Shown here: piece by piece, positions 7,871 through 18,081 of the stretch
Layout of the letters: every line of letters starts with the position of its first letter
Position numbering within the stretch: the first letter of the stretch is position 1
Source of the DNA: Buchnera aphidicola
GTDB taxonomy: Bacteria > Pseudomonadota > Gammaproteobacteria > Enterobacterales > Enterobacteriaceae
Length of the DNA stretch: 64,000 nucleotides
Assembly: GCF_900128725.1 (NCBI RefSeq)
Contig: NZ_LT667500.1
Location: 310,001 to 374,000 of the forward strand
Direction of reading: 5' to 3'
The notes under the pieces: model-generated
Database searches by the model: none
Told to the model about the DNA's origin: nothing
What the model saw: the letters and a program-made list of their open reading frames with translations, nothing else
Position numbers and translations under genes: made by a program

Positions 7871-9526
7871 ATGCACATCAAGCGTAACTTTATTACAAGA
7901 ATAGTCAAAAAATCAATATCAAAGCAACCTAAAAAAAAAATAAGAACGCGCTTTCCCCCAGAGCCTAATGGTTACCTACACCTCGGTCACGCTAAATCTA
8001 TATATTTAAATTTTAATATCGCAAAAAAATACAATGGTGTTTGTACCTTAAGATTTGATGACACAAACCCAAAAAAAGAAAATATAAAATATATTGATGC
8101 AATAAAAAAAGATATACAGTGGTTAGGTTTAAATCTATACAAGGAACCAAAATATACCTCACAATACTTTTATAAATTGTATAAATACGCCATTCAGTTA
8201 ATCAGAAACAATCTTGCATACGTAGAAGAATTAAATAAAAAAGAAATTAAAAAATATCGAGGATCATTAAAAACACCTGGAAAAAATAGCCCTTTTAGAA
8301 ATCGAACAATTGAAGAAAATTTACTTTTATTTAAAAAAATGAAATCAGGAATTATACCAGAAGGGTCGATGTGCCTTAGAGCAAAGATTAATATGAAGTC
8401 TCCTTGTATGGTGTTAAGAGATCCAGTTTTATACCGAATTATTTTTACTAAACATCACCAAACAAATCATGAATGGTGTATTTACCCTATGTATGATTTC
8501 GCTCACTGTATCGCTGATGCTTTAGAAGGCATCACGCATTCTTTGTGTACTCTTGAATTTCAAGACAATCGTCAGTTATATGATTGGATATTAAAAAAAC
8601 TAAATCTTAATCAAAAACCTCCTAAACAATACGAATTTGCTAAATTAAATTTAGAATATGCAGTATTATCTAAAAGAAAACTACAAGAATTAATAGATAA
8701 AAAAATAGTTCAAGGATGGGAGGACCCACGATTACATACATTGTCCGGATTGAGAAACAAAGGATATACTAGTAATTCTATTAAAATGTTTTGTGAAAAA
8801 ATTGGTATAACTAAACAACAAAATATAATCGAATTATCTCTACTAGAGTCGTGCATTAGAAAAGATTTAAATATGACTTCTCCTCGGCGAATGGCTGTTA
8901 TCAATCCCATTAAAATAGTAATTGAAAACATTCCAAAGAATCATATAGAATATTTTAGCGCCCCCAATCATCCACAAATAAAAGAAATGGGCACCAGAAC
9001 GATTATGTTTTCTCAAAAAATATATATCGAAAAAGAAGATTTTCGTAGTACGGATCAAAGCAACTATAAAGGGTTAATTTTAGGAAAAAAAGTTCGCTTA
9101 AAATACGCGTGTCTCATTAAGGCAAAGAAAATTTTAAAAAACCAAAACAATGAAATTGCATATATTGTATGTAAATATTATCCCGAAAAAACAAAAAAAA
9201 ATAAAAATCAAAAAAAAAAATATAATATAATTCACTGGATATCTCAAAAATCAGCTATTCCAGCTGACTTTCAATTATTTGATACATTATTTACAACCAA
9301 AACACCTGAAAAAGAAAAAAAGATTATTCCGTTTTATAATCCCCAATCATTGATTAAAAAAAAAGGATATATTGAATCTATTATAGAAACAGAAATTGTA
9401 AAACACGCTTACCAATTTGAAAGAATTGGATATTTCTTGAAAAAAAACACACATAAAAAACACAAAAAATATATTTTTAATAGAATTGTCTCGCTAAAAA
9501 ACAAATACAGGAATTTTATTGACTAA
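7871..9526 (+). CDS. glnS: glutaminyl-tRNA synthetase
   Basis: Class I synthetase charging tRNA-Gln. The length of 551 residues compares with 554 in E. coli. The HIGH-type motif appears in FPPEPNGYLHLGHAKS (about residues 33-48), followed by RFDDTNP. The KMSKS-type loop is VLSKRKL near residue 266. The segment MYDFAHCIADALEGITHSLCTLEF is typical of GlnRS. The C-terminal anticodon-binding beta-barrels follow and are lysine-enriched. The tRNA it serves lies just upstream on the opposite strand, as the E. coli glnS region also lies near glnU. Confidence 0.97.
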   Translation: MHIKRNFITRIVKKSISKQPKKKIRTRFPPEPNGYLHLGHAKSIYLNFNIAKKYNGVCTLRFDDTNPKKENIKYIDAIKKDIQWLGLNLYKEPKYTSQYFYKLYKYAIQLIRNNLAYVEELNKKEIKKYRGSLKTPGKNSPFRNRTIEENLLLFKKMKSGIIPEGSMCLRAKINMKSPCMVLRDPVLYRIIFTKHHQTNHEWCIYPMYDFAHCIADALEGITHSLCTLEFQDNRQLYDWILKKLNLNQKPPKQYEFAKLNLEYAVLSKRKLQELIDKKIVQGWEDPRLHTLSGLRNKGYTSNSIKMFCEKIGITKQQNIIELSLLESCIRKDLNMTSPRRMAVINPIKIVIENIPKNHIEYFSAPNHPQIKEMGTRTIMFSQKIYIEKEDFRSTDQSNYKGLILGKKVRLKYACLIKAKKILKNQNNEIAYIVCKYYPEKTKKNKNQKKKYNIIHWISQKSAIPADFQLFDTLFTTKTPEKEKKIIPFYNPQSLIKKKGYIESIIETEIVKHAYQFERIGYFLKKNTHKKHKKYIFNRIVSLKNKYRNFID

Positions 9527-9900
9527 ATCAGCCGCTAAAAATATAAATACTTATGCTTAAGTCATAGATATTAAAATATATTTTATACTTTCAATAAGAT
9601 ATTTTGTTTGTATTTAAGAGACGCATATTAAACGTATATATACAACACGTAAAAAACTATTAATATATTTTTTCTAAAAACAGCAAAACCAAATCTAATG
9701 TTCTGTCAATAATTTTATTTGAGAACGACGAATCAAAATAAACAATTAAAAATATAATTATACAAACTAAAATAAACGAATATAATTAAAATAATAACAT
9801 TTTAGAAAAAATATCGTTGTTGGTTTAATTTCAAAAAATCAACTTATTTATCAAAACCCCTTATATGTTTATATACTTTTTTATACATCAGGAAATATTT
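9527..9900 (+). other. intergenic stretch between glnS and eno
   Basis: About 370 bases without a supported gene. An in-frame ATG at 9865 would extend eno by 12 residues with no counterpart in enolases, so I treat it as leader. I see no convincing promoter or hairpin. Confidence 0.45.
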
Positions 9901-11196
9901 ATGTTAAAGATAAAAAAAATACACGCTAGAGAAATATTAGACTCTCGAGGGTACCCAACTGTAGAAGCAGAAGTTCATTTAAATAGCGGTCACATTGGAT
10001 CAGCGGCGTCTCCCTCTGGCGCATCAACAGGATCTAAAGAGGCTCTTGAGCTAAGGGATAACGATACAAGTCGTTTTTTTGGAAAAGGGGTTCAAAAAGC
10101 AGTACATAATATTAATTATTACATTTCTCGCGCTTTAGTAAATAAACAAGCAGATGATCAAAAAACAATAGATTCTACCATGATTGAATTAGATGGTACT
10201 CAGAATAAATCAAATCTTGGAGCCAATGCTATTCTTTCGGTCTCCTTAGCTGTATCCAAAGCAGTTTCATTGGCACGAAACATACCCTTTTATTCTTATA
10301 TTTCTAAAATTAATAATTCCAAAAACAATTATTTAATGCCCTTGCCGATGATTAATATTATTAACGGTGGTATGCACGCTAATAATAATATTGATATTCA
10401 AGAATTTATGATACAACCCATTGGTGCTCATAGCATCAAGCAAGCAATACAAATGGGTTCAGAAATTTTTCATACGTTAGGGACGCTGCTAAAAGAAAAA
10501 GGATACTCTACCTGTGTAGGAGATGAAGGCGGATATGCTCCAAGCTTAAGCTCTAATGAAGAAACATTCTCTTTAATTAGTTTAGCTGTAGAAAAAGCGG
10601 GTTATAAGCTAGGAGAAGACATTACTTTTGCTCTAGACTGTGCTGCCTCAGAATTATTTGATAAAAACACTAAACTGTATACATTAAAAAACGAAAATAA
10701 AAAATTTACCTCACAAGAATTTACGCATTATTTAGAAAAATTAACTCAAAAATACCCTATTATCTCTATAGAAGATGGTCAAGATGAAAGCGATTGGGAA
10801 GGTTTTCAGTATCAAACGAAGATTTTAGGAAAAAAGATACAGCTAGTAGGCGATGATTTATTTGTGACTAACAAAAAAATCTTTACCAAAGGAATAAAAG
10901 AAAAAATTGCTAATGCTATTTTAATTAAGCTAAACCAAATAGGTACATTAACAGAGACATTAGAGACAATTCAGTTGGCTAATAAACACGGATATTCAAC
11001 CATAATATCTCACAGATCTGGAGAAACTGAAGATACAAGTATAGCTGATCTCTCGGTTGGAACTTCTGCCGGACAAATTAAAACTGGCTCTATCTGTAGA
11101 TCAGAGCGAACAGCAAAATATAATAGATTACTGAAAATAGAAGAATCCTTAAAACTACAAAAAAGTACATTTAAAAAGCAAATAAACCTTTTTTAA
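9901..11196 (+). CDS. eno: enolase
   Basis: Converts 2-phosphoglycerate to phosphoenolpyruvate in glycolysis and is a scaffold protein of the RNA degradosome in E. coli. The start at 9901 gives [25 protein letters not shown], matching the E. coli N-terminus, and AGGA lies upstream. The product is 431 residues (E. coli 432). Metal and catalytic segments are visible: GDEGGYAPS near 210, ALDCAASE near 242, [11 protein letters not shown] near 287, GDDLFVTN near 317, the catalytic Lys in IKLNQIGT near 342, and [10 protein letters not shown] near 370. A G+C-rich hairpin lies about 60 bases past the stop. Confidence 0.98.
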   Translation: MLKIKKIHAREILDSRGYPTVEAEVHLNSGHIGSAASPSGASTGSKEALELRDNDTSRFFGKGVQKAVHNINYYISRALVNKQADDQKTIDSTMIELDGTQNKSNLGANAILSVSLAVSKAVSLARNIPFYSYISKINNSKNNYLMPLPMINIINGGMHANNNIDIQEFMIQPIGAHSIKQAIQMGSEIFHTLGTLLKEKGYSTCVGDEGGYAPSLSSNEETFSLISLAVEKAGYKLGEDITFALDCAASELFDKNTKLYTLKNENKKFTSQEFTHYLEKLTQKYPIISIEDGQDESDWEGFQYQTKILGKKIQLVGDDLFVTNKKIFTKGIKEKIANAILIKLNQIGTLTETLETIQLANKHGYSTIISHRSGETEDTSIADLSVGTSAGQIKTGSICRSERTAKYNRLLKIEESLKLQKSTFKKQINLF

Positions 11197-11519
11197 AAAT
11201 ATCAACAAACTCACTGTAATGCTGTCTAGAAATAAAAAATATTGTTTAATTAATACAAATAGGGGAATATACCGCCCCTATTAATATTAATATACCCTTT
11301 TCGCCCAAATAATATTCAAAAAAAATATTTACACCAAGTATTTCTCTAATTAATATTCGAGAATGCTTGTTAATAATCATGTTAATAATTCTTTCGTTAT
11401 TCTAAATTCTAATATTTTATTAAAAATCTATTTATCTTAAAATAGTAAAAAATCATGTATTTTTATAAATAAATTTCATGAACAAAAAAAAATATATTAA
11501 TCAATAAAAGAGCGTTGAG
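11197..11519. other. intergenic stretch between eno and polA
   Basis: About 320 bases. Apart from the hairpin at 11258-11282 I see no gene or clear promoter; the rest is AT-rich sequence leading to the polA start. Confidence 0.45.
11258..11282 (+). terminator. stable hairpin downstream of eno
   Basis: AATAGGGG (11258-11265) pairs perfectly with CCCCTATT (11275-11282) around a nine-base loop. Four consecutive G-C pairs stand out in this background. No T run follows, so it may be a transcript 3'-end or stability element rather than a classical intrinsic terminator. Confidence 0.5.
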
Positions 11520-14201
11520 ATGACAAAAAAAAAAATATTACTAATAGACGGAAACTACTGTTTGTACCAAACCTATTTTTCCTTTATAAATTTAAAGAAT
11601 CAATTAAATGAACCAACAGGAGTTTTATATGGATGCATCGAAATACTAAATCAATTAATAAAAAAATTTAATCCCAAAAAAATCATTATGGTATTTGATA
11701 CTCCAACTAAAACATTGAGACATCAATTATATGAAGAATATAAAAAAAATAGAACCCCTATGCCTTCTGGACTAGAAGAACAAATAATTCCATTAAAAGA
11801 AATAATACAATTGTTAGGCATTCCAATAATAAGTCTTGATAACGTTGAAGCTGATGATATCATAGGAACCTTATCGTCTATTTTCGAGAAAAAAAAATAT
11901 TACATCTTCATATACAGCGCCGATAAAGATATGACGCAACTAGTAAATAAAAAAATTACTATTATTCCAGGAGGAATAAATAAAAACATATTAAACGAAG
12001 ATGATATATACCAAAAATATGAAATATCTCCACAGTCTATGGCAGATTTTTTTGGATTAGCGGGTGATAAATGCGATAATATTCCCGGAGTACCGGGTAT
12101 TGGAAAAAAAACAGCAATTATTCTTTTAAAAAAATTTACATCTGTAAAAAATATTTATAAAAATTTATTCAAAATTTCTAATTTACCCATACGAAATATT
12201 AAAAATATTACCAAAAATTTACAAAAATATAAAAAACAAGCGCTTTTGTCTTGTCAATTAACAAAAATTAATCATTCAATTCCATTGCCTAATTTGCCGT
12301 TAATCTTAAAAGACTGTAACTTACAAATACCTTTATTAATTAAAAAACTACAATACTATCAGTTAATAAAATTCTTAAAAGAAATATCCAACAATCAATT
12401 TCCTATAATTAATATATATCATGAAAAAAAAAAAAAAAAATATATCGAAATTGTTGATGAAAACATGTTATATAAGTTAATACAGATCATTATGAAAAAA
12501 AAAATATTTTCTATCGCCGCTCACCTGAGTGATATCACAAAAAGCAATATACTTTCAGTATCTATATCTATAAAAAGCTATAAAGTTTGGTGGTATACTT
12601 CAAAAAACCAAGATCATAAAGATAAAAAAATTACTAAAAAATTATTCTTAAAAAAAATGAAACCGATTTTAGAAAATAAAAAATATAGAAAAATAGGAAA
12701 AAACTTAAAAAATATGTTTCATATTTTCAAAAAATATAACATTACATTAGATGGAATGTATTTTGATACACTGGTTATTTTTTATTTTTATACAATGCGC
12801 TACGAATATACAGAATTTTTATCTAACCTAATGCAACAATATAAAATAAGAGAAAAGCATATCCTGACGGAAAAAAAAATTAATACTATCATCCAAGAAT
12901 CAATTGTGTCTCAAAAAATCTATAAACAATATAAAAAATATATGTATATTCAGTCTAAAAAAAAAATATTTAAATCAATCGATATGCCTCTCTTACTTGT
13001 TTTATCTACCATGGAACATAACGGTGTACTAATAAAAAAAAAAATACTAGAAAAACAAAAAAAAAGAATTAGTAATACAATAAAAATACTTAAAAAAAAA
13101 ATATATTTTCATGCAAAAGAAAAATTCAATATCAACTCTTCAAAACAATTACAAAAAATTCTATTTGATAAACATCACCTCCCGTATGTTAAAAAAACAA
13201 AAAAAGGCAGTGTCTCTACCAACGAGCACGTACTAACGGAATTATCTAATTTTCATAAATTACCTAAAATCATTTTACAATATAGAATGTTAAATAAAAT
13301 CAAAAATACATATTTAAAAAATTTAATCCACTGTATAAATAATCAAACAAATAGAATTCATACCACGTATCACTTAACCTCTACTTCAACTGGTAGATTG
13401 TCTTCCACTCAACCTAATTTACAAAATATTCCAATTAAAACAAAGTTAGGAAAAAAAATTAGAATCGCGTTTATAGCTAAAAAAAAATGGTTATTATTAA
13501 CCGCGGATTACACTCAAATTGAGCTTCGAGTTATTGCTCACTATTCTCAAGATCAAGCTCTTATTGAAGATTTATCTCAAAAAAATGATGTTTACTGCAA
13601 AACGGCGAGTCATATCTTTAATATCCACGTTAATAATATTCAGCCACATCACAGAAACATAGCTAAAACTATTAACTTTGCTATATTATACGGAATTAGT
13701 CCTTTTGGACTGTCGCAAAAATTAAATATTTCTACTGCACAGGCTAAAGACTATATACAATCATATTTTTTTAGATATCAAAAAGTAAAAAAATACATGA
13801 ACCTTGTATATCATACGGCCAAAAAAAAAAAATATATCAAAACCCTCTTTGGGAGAAAATTACACATCTCCAACATTACGTCACAAAATAAAGCATTAAG
13901 AAACAATGCGAAACGATTTTGCATAAATGCAATTATACAAAATACAGCAGCAGACATCATTAAAATATCTATGATTAATTTACATTCTATATTTCAGGAA
14001 AAATTTTTTAATGATGCTAAAATAATTATGCAAATACACGATGAATTAGTATTTGAAATAAAAGAGGATAAAAAAGAAGATTTAATTAAAGTTATCAAAC
14101 ACAGCATGGAAAATAGCACACTGTTAGCAGTTCCTTTAAATATTTTCATAAATATAGGGAAAAATTGGAAAGAGGTTCAACCATCAAGCTTGTCTGTGTA
14201 A
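11520..14201 (+). CDS. polA: DNA polymerase I, full length with degenerate proofreading domain
   Basis: Removes RNA primers and fills gaps in replication and repair. At 893 residues it is nearly full length (E. coli 928). The N-terminal 5'-nuclease has LLIDGNYCLYQ, the acidic VEADDIIG and YSADKDM motifs and GIPGVGKK-like helix-hairpin-helix residues (about 185-205). The polymerase domain keeps TGRLSSTQPNLQNIP (about 625), motif A TADYTQIELR (about 661), the O helix KTINFAILYG (about 716) and motif C QIHDELVF (about 838). In the 3'-5' exonuclease domain (about 320-480) the expected carboxylates are gone: FDTETD is replaced by SIAAHLSD, and NLKYDRG by NLKNMFH. An in-frame run of 17 A lies at 12424-12440. 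Its last 18 bases overlap the convergent engB. Confidence 0.96.
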   Translation: MTKKKILLIDGNYCLYQTYFSFINLKNQLNEPTGVLYGCIEILNQLIKKFNPKKIIMVFDTPTKTLRHQLYEEYKKNRTPMPSGLEEQIIPLKEIIQLLGIPIISLDNVEADDIIGTLSSIFEKKKYYIFIYSADKDMTQLVNKKITIIPGGINKNILNEDDIYQKYEISPQSMADFFGLAGDKCDNIPGVPGIGKKTAIILLKKFTSVKNIYKNLFKISNLPIRNIKNITKNLQKYKKQALLSCQLTKINHSIPLPNLPLILKDCNLQIPLLIKKLQYYQLIKFLKEISNNQFPIINIYHEKKKKKYIEIVDENMLYKLIQIIMKKKIFSIAAHLSDITKSNILSVSISIKSYKVWWYTSKNQDHKDKKITKKLFLKKMKPILENKKYRKIGKNLKNMFHIFKKYNITLDGMYFDTLVIFYFYTMRYEYTEFLSNLMQQYKIREKHILTEKKINTIIQESIVSQKIYKQYKKYMYIQSKKKIFKSIDMPLLLVLSTMEHNGVLIKKKILEKQKKRISNTIKILKKKIYFHAKEKFNINSSKQLQKILFDKHHLPYVKKTKKGSVSTNEHVLTELSNFHKLPKIILQYRMLNKIKNTYLKNLIHCINNQTNRIHTTYHLTSTSTGRLSSTQPNLQNIPIKTKLGKKIRIAFIAKKKWLLLTADYTQIELRVIAHYSQDQALIEDLSQKNDVYCKTASHIFNIHVNNIQPHHRNIAKTINFAILYGISPFGLSQKLNISTAQAKDYIQSYFFRYQKVKKYMNLVYHTAKKKKYIKTLFGRKLHISNITSQNKALRNNAKRFCINAIIQNTAADIIKISMINLHSIFQEKFFNDAKIIMQIHDELVFEIKEDKKEDLIKVIKHSMENSTLLAVPLNIFINIGKNWKEVQPSSLSV
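12424..12440 (+). repeat. in-frame poly(A)17 tract inside polA
   Basis: The tract encodes a five-lysine run in the linker before the degenerate proofreading domain. Here the genomic length keeps the frame, unlike the tracts in rluD, holA, recC and recD. It is still a likely slippage site, so part of the transcripts may be out of frame (inference). Confidence 0.75.
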
Positions 14202-14801
14202 TGAAGAAACATACCACAACGATAAAATTTCTATTACTGCCGAAATATTCGATTTATTAAATTTAGAAAAACTCAATATAGTAATCTTCATACACCATTT
14301 GATTAATTTTTTACGTAACAAAAAAACTCTTCTATACGCGTATTGTTTAGAAACTTTATCGCTTTTTGTTAAAATAATTAATACAGGTAATAATCTTAAT
14401 TTTATTTTTTTTAAAATAATTTTGTCATATTCCTGTAAAGAGCGACGGATATCAGAGAGAAAAACAATACCCCTCAAACACTTTCTATTCCTTAAATAAA
14501 AAAATAAATTATTGTTGAGTAAATTTTGTGTAACGTGATCAATTTTAGAATACCCATAACCAGGAAAATCTATTATCCGAAAATCTGATAAAACATTAAA
14601 TAAATTTATTGTTCTTGTTCGACCGGGGAGCTTGCTAACTCGAGCTAATTGTTTGTTATTGGTTAAACAATTAATAAGACTAGATTTTCCTGAATTAGAA
14701 CGACCTAAAAAAGCTACTTCTATTCCAAAAAAGTCTTCTACTGCAGAGCAGTCAATAATGCTTTTTAAAAAAAAAGTTTTATCAAACTTTATATTATTCA
14801 A
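14184..14801 (-). CDS. engB: ribosome biogenesis GTPase EngB (YsxC/YihA)
   Basis: A small TRAFAC GTPase needed for 50S subunit assembly. The 205 residues show G1 GRSNSGKSS (about 33-41), G3 DFPGYGYS (about 76-83) and G4 TKSDK (about 145). The start is a TTG at 14801 with AAGGA upstream. It gives a first segment that matches E. coli YihA in length to GIEVAFLGRS, and I see no better in-frame start. Its 3' end overlaps the 3' end of polA by 18 bases. In E. coli the Spot 42 RNA gene lies between these two, so it is absent here. Confidence 0.94.
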   Translation of the reverse strand: MNNIKFDKTFFLKSIIDCSAVEDFFGIEVAFLGRSNSGKSSLINCLTNNKQLARVSKLPGRTRTINLFNVLSDFRIIDFPGYGYSKIDHVTQNLLNNNLFFYLRNRKCLRGIVFLSDIRRSLQEYDKIILKKIKLRLLPVLIILTKSDKVSKQYAYRRVFLLRKKLIKWCMKITILSFSKFNKSNISAVIEILSLWYVSSLHRQA

Positions 14802-15137
14802 ATATATGTTATCCTTATTTCTTATGAAAAACTTGATAAAAAAACATCCTCAATCTTCACATATGCGCGCATAAAAATAGAAACAATCAACTTTAATATA
14901 CAATTAAAAAATTTTATACAGTTCAAAATAAAACATGGTATTTACAACAATTATATTTGTTAAAAAGAAATATAGATATACAGAAATAAAAATAAAGCTA
15001 TATACATATCATGTATTCACATTGTATGCGCACATCAAAGATGATGTATTGAAATTCAATGAAGATAATTAATAATATTTAATAATTAAAAAACAACTAT
15101 GTCATAAATTTTATAAAACATTTCAAAAAGAGTGTAT
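14802..15137. other. divergent intergenic region engB/typA
   Basis: About 335 bases between the divergent starts of engB and typA. It must hold promoters for both, but I cannot assign -35/-10 pairs with confidence. No ORF or RNA gene is supported. Confidence 0.4.
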
Positions 15138-16976
15138 ATGAAAAAAAAAATAAAAAACATTGCTATTATTGCTCATGTTGATCATGGAAAAACTACTTTA
15201 CTTGACCAACTGCTCAAACAATCAGGAACCTTTCAGGAACATGAAGAAACAGTTGATAGAATTATGGATTCTAACGAACTAGAAAAAGAAAGAGGAATAA
15301 CCATTCTATCAAAACATACATCAATTCAATGGAATAACTATCATATCAATATCATTGATACACCTGGACACGCTGATTTTGGAGGAGAAGTAGAAAGGAT
15401 ATTGTCTATGGTAGATTCTGTTTTATTAGTAGTAGATGCTTTTGAAGGGCCGATGCCGCAAACGCGATACGTAACAAAAAAATCATTTCTATATAACATT
15501 AAGCCAATCGTAGTAATTAATAAAATGGATAGAAAAACTATTAGACCGGATTGGGTAGTAAACCAAATATTTGATTTGTTTGTGAACCTATCGGCTAATG
15601 ACGAGCAATTAGATTTTCCAATAATATATTCGTCAGCTTTATTAGGAAAGTCAGGAAATCACCCTGAAGACATGAAGAACAATATGATTCCTTTATTAAA
15701 CGCTATTACCAAACATACTCCTAAACCAAGTATATCACAAAAAAATTTTTTTCAAATGCAAATATCGCAATTAGATTTTAATAACTATTTTGGACTGATA
15801 GGAATTGGAAAAATACAGCAAGGCACTTTAATTAACAACCAAACAGTTTCGGTATTAAGAGAAAATAAAAAAATATATACGGGAAAAGTTAACCATATAT
15901 TAAGATTTTATGGATTAAAGCAAAAAAAAATTAAAAAAGCGTATACTGGAGATATTGTAGCGATTACTGGACTTAGCGACATTTCTATTTCTGATACCAT
16001 TTGCGATCCAGAATTTTTATACCCTTTACCTAAATTAAAGATCGATAAACCAACAGTAAAAATGTTATTTTATGTTAATCAATCACCTTTTTGTGGCCAG
16101 GAGGGAAAGCATATCACTTCAAGAAAGATTTTTGAGCGCTTAAAAAAAGAAACTATTCGAAATATATCGTTAAAAGTAGAAGAAACAAAAAATTCAAACG
16201 CTTTTTCTGTTTCAGGAAGAGGTGAATTGCATTTATCTATTCTACTTGAACAATTACGTAGAGAAAATTTTGAGTTAGAAGTATCAAGACCTAGAGTTAT
16301 CTTAAAACAGAAAAACGGAATTTTTACTGAGCCGTATGAATTAACGTTACTTGATATTGAAGAAGCGCATCAAGGCCAGTTAATACAAAAAATTGGTGAG
16401 TTAAGAGGGGACATACAAAAAATATTAAATAATGAAAATAACAGAATTCAAATTGAATGTATTTTATCTAGCAGATCTTTAATTGGGTTCCGGTCTGAAT
16501 TCATGAATATTACCTCGGGTAGCGGAACGTTTTTTTCTACTTTCAGTCACTATGATACAATGCAGGCAAAAACATACGGATATCGAAAAAATGGAGTTCT
16601 TATATCTAAAAGCACGGGAACAGCTGTTTCTTTTTCCATTTGTAATTTACAAAATAGAGGAAAAATGTTTATTAAGCACGGAGAAAGAGTTTATGAAGGT
16701 CAAATCGTGGGAATTCATAATAGATCAAATGACTTAACCGTAAATTGCTTGACTGGTAAAAAACTAACTAATATGCGAGCTTCAGGTACTGACGAAGCAA
16801 TCAATTTAGTAAAACCAATTAAAATTACGCTAGAATATGCGTTAAATTTTGTAAATGACGATGAATTAATAGAAATTACACCGAAGTCTATACGATTAAG
16901 AAAAATATTCCTTAAAGAGAGCGAAAGGAAAAAAAATAACAAAAAAATAATAGAAAATGCATACGCTCATAAATAA
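15138..16976 (+). CDS. typA: ribosome-associated translational GTPase TypA/BipA
   Basis: An EF-G-like GTPase acting in ribosome assembly and stress adaptation. The product is 612 residues (E. coli 607). G motifs are AHVDHGKTT, MDSNELEKERGIT (switch I), DTPGHADFGGEV and NKMDR. The C-terminal part keeps GRGELHLSILLEQLRRE and TDEAI. I choose the ATG at 15138, because MKKKIKNIAIIAHVDHG matches the family N-terminus; a GTG two codons upstream (15132) is possible. It diverges from engB and converges with ygfZ, with hairpins after its stop. Confidence 0.96.
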   Translation: MKKKIKNIAIIAHVDHGKTTLLDQLLKQSGTFQEHEETVDRIMDSNELEKERGITILSKHTSIQWNNYHINIIDTPGHADFGGEVERILSMVDSVLLVVDAFEGPMPQTRYVTKKSFLYNIKPIVVINKMDRKTIRPDWVVNQIFDLFVNLSANDEQLDFPIIYSSALLGKSGNHPEDMKNNMIPLLNAITKHTPKPSISQKNFFQMQISQLDFNNYFGLIGIGKIQQGTLINNQTVSVLRENKKIYTGKVNHILRFYGLKQKKIKKAYTGDIVAITGLSDISISDTICDPEFLYPLPKLKIDKPTVKMLFYVNQSPFCGQEGKHITSRKIFERLKKETIRNISLKVEETKNSNAFSVSGRGELHLSILLEQLRRENFELEVSRPRVILKQKNGIFTEPYELTLLDIEEAHQGQLIQKIGELRGDIQKILNNENNRIQIECILSSRSLIGFRSEFMNITSGSGTFFSTFSHYDTMQAKTYGYRKNGVLISKSTGTAVSFSICNLQNRGKMFIKHGERVYEGQIVGIHNRSNDLTVNCLTGKKLTNMRASGTDEAINLVKPIKITLEYALNFVNDDELIEITPKSIRLRKIFLKESERKKNNKKIIENAYAHK

Positions 16977-17002
16977 AAAATTATTTGAAGAATCTTTAAA
17001 AG

Positions 17003-17036
17003 AGAATCTTTATAAATTAAAAAAAGATTCTTTTTT
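17003..17036 (+). terminator. putative intrinsic terminator after typA
   Basis: AGAATCTTT (17003-17011) pairs with AAAGATTCT (17023-17031), followed by five or six T. The stem is AT-rich but perfect over nine pairs and lies 26 bases after the typA stop. Confidence 0.5.
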
Positions 17037-17053
17037 ACTATCTACGTGATAGT
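17037..17053. terminator. second hairpin between convergent typA and ygfZ
   Basis: ACTATC and GATAGT form a six-pair stem with a five-base loop, directly after the first hairpin. It could act in either direction at the typA/ygfZ junction, but it is weak. Confidence 0.3.
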
Positions 17054-17103
17054 ATAGGGATATTTTTCAAACATTCTATGTTCGAAAATAGATGTTTAAA
17101 GAA

Positions 17104-18081
17104 CTAAAACATATGTATGCTAAATAACACCTTCGGACATGATGATAAAAAAAATCTATTCTGTTCTTTAAAAAAAAACTTTTTCATACGAACTTGTAGT
17201 AATATTTTTTCTTTATGCACAAATACCCATGATAAAATTATCCCTACCTGGCAGGTAAGTCCGTATGAATCTATATACTCAACATATTCTCTAACCTTGG
17301 GGGAGCATGAGCAAACCATGGTACCTAATAAAGAGCAAATAATAAATTTATTAATTTTTTTATTTTCATACATACACAAAGCCTCTTGGCCATAATAACA
17401 ACCTTTATTAAACGTAATTGCATTCCATTTTTTTAAACCCATCGTCTGCAAAATAAAACGACCTGATATTGGTGGATCAAAAACAGGAAAATTAGCTTCA
17501 ATATCTAGCGCTAACCATTGAGAACTATAACTAAATAAAACTTTATCTCTCATAAAATTCAAAAAACAAGCTAATCCTGCTCGAGGAACAATAATTAATA
17601 ATCTTTGAATCGGCTCTTGTAATTTTAATACAATAAAGTTGTTGATGACAAAAAATTTTTTATCTCTTTTAATCGATTGCGAAAAAAAAATTTCTAATAA
17701 ACCATAAACTCGCTTACCGCATAAACCATACAAAAAAAAATTTTTTTCTTCTGAAATATTTACTTTAGAAAATAAAGCATATTTATTTAATTCCAATAGA
17801 TGCTGGGGCACTATAGAAGACCTCACAACATACATATAACAACCATAATATTTAAATATTAAAAAAATAGCTAAAACTTTTCCCTGAAGATTACAATAAG
17901 CTCCAACTTTATAGATATCCCGATAAATATCATTAATATTGATAGTAAACTGATTATTTAGATATTTTTTTTTATCTATTCCAGTCACCCTTATAAGGGA
18001 CCATTGCTCTAACGATATTAATGTATCGCTTATATTCGAACTTAAACAAACATATTTCTTGTAAAAACTGTTATGTATCAT
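17104..18081 (-). CDS. ygfZ: folate-dependent Fe-S cluster repair protein YgfZ
   Basis: A tetrahydrofolate-binding protein related to the T protein of glycine cleavage; it supports Fe-S enzymes such as MiaB, which is encoded in this window. The 325 residues match E. coli (326). The hallmark KGCYYGQE (K-G-C-Y-x-G-Q-E, about residue 220) is intact, as are LDIEANFPVFDPP and an N-terminal VTGIDKKKYLNNQFT. The start ATG at 18081 has AAGGAG upstream at a long spacing. It diverges from prfB across about 220 bases containing a GGGTAT/ATACACCC palindrome-like element at 18118-18138. Confidence 0.94.
   Translation of the reverse strand: MIHNSFYKKYVCLSSNISDTLISLEQWSLIRVTGIDKKKYLNNQFTININDIYRDIYKVGAYCNLQGKVLAIFLIFKYYGCYMYVVRSSIVPQHLLELNKYALFSKVNISEEKNFFLYGLCGKRVYGLLEIFFSQSIKRDKKFFVINNFIVLKLQEPIQRLLIIVPRAGLACFLNFMRDKVLFSYSSQWLALDIEANFPVFDPPISGRFILQTMGLKKWNAITFNKGCYYGQEALCMYENKKINKFIICSLLGTMVCSCSPKVREYVEYIDSYGLTCQVGIILSWVFVHKEKILLQVRMKKFFFKEQNRFFLSSCPKVLFSIHMF

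Noticed and set aside
14299-14874. Plus-strand ORFs opposite engB
   Set aside because: They are shadows of the clearly conserved GTPase on the minus strand.
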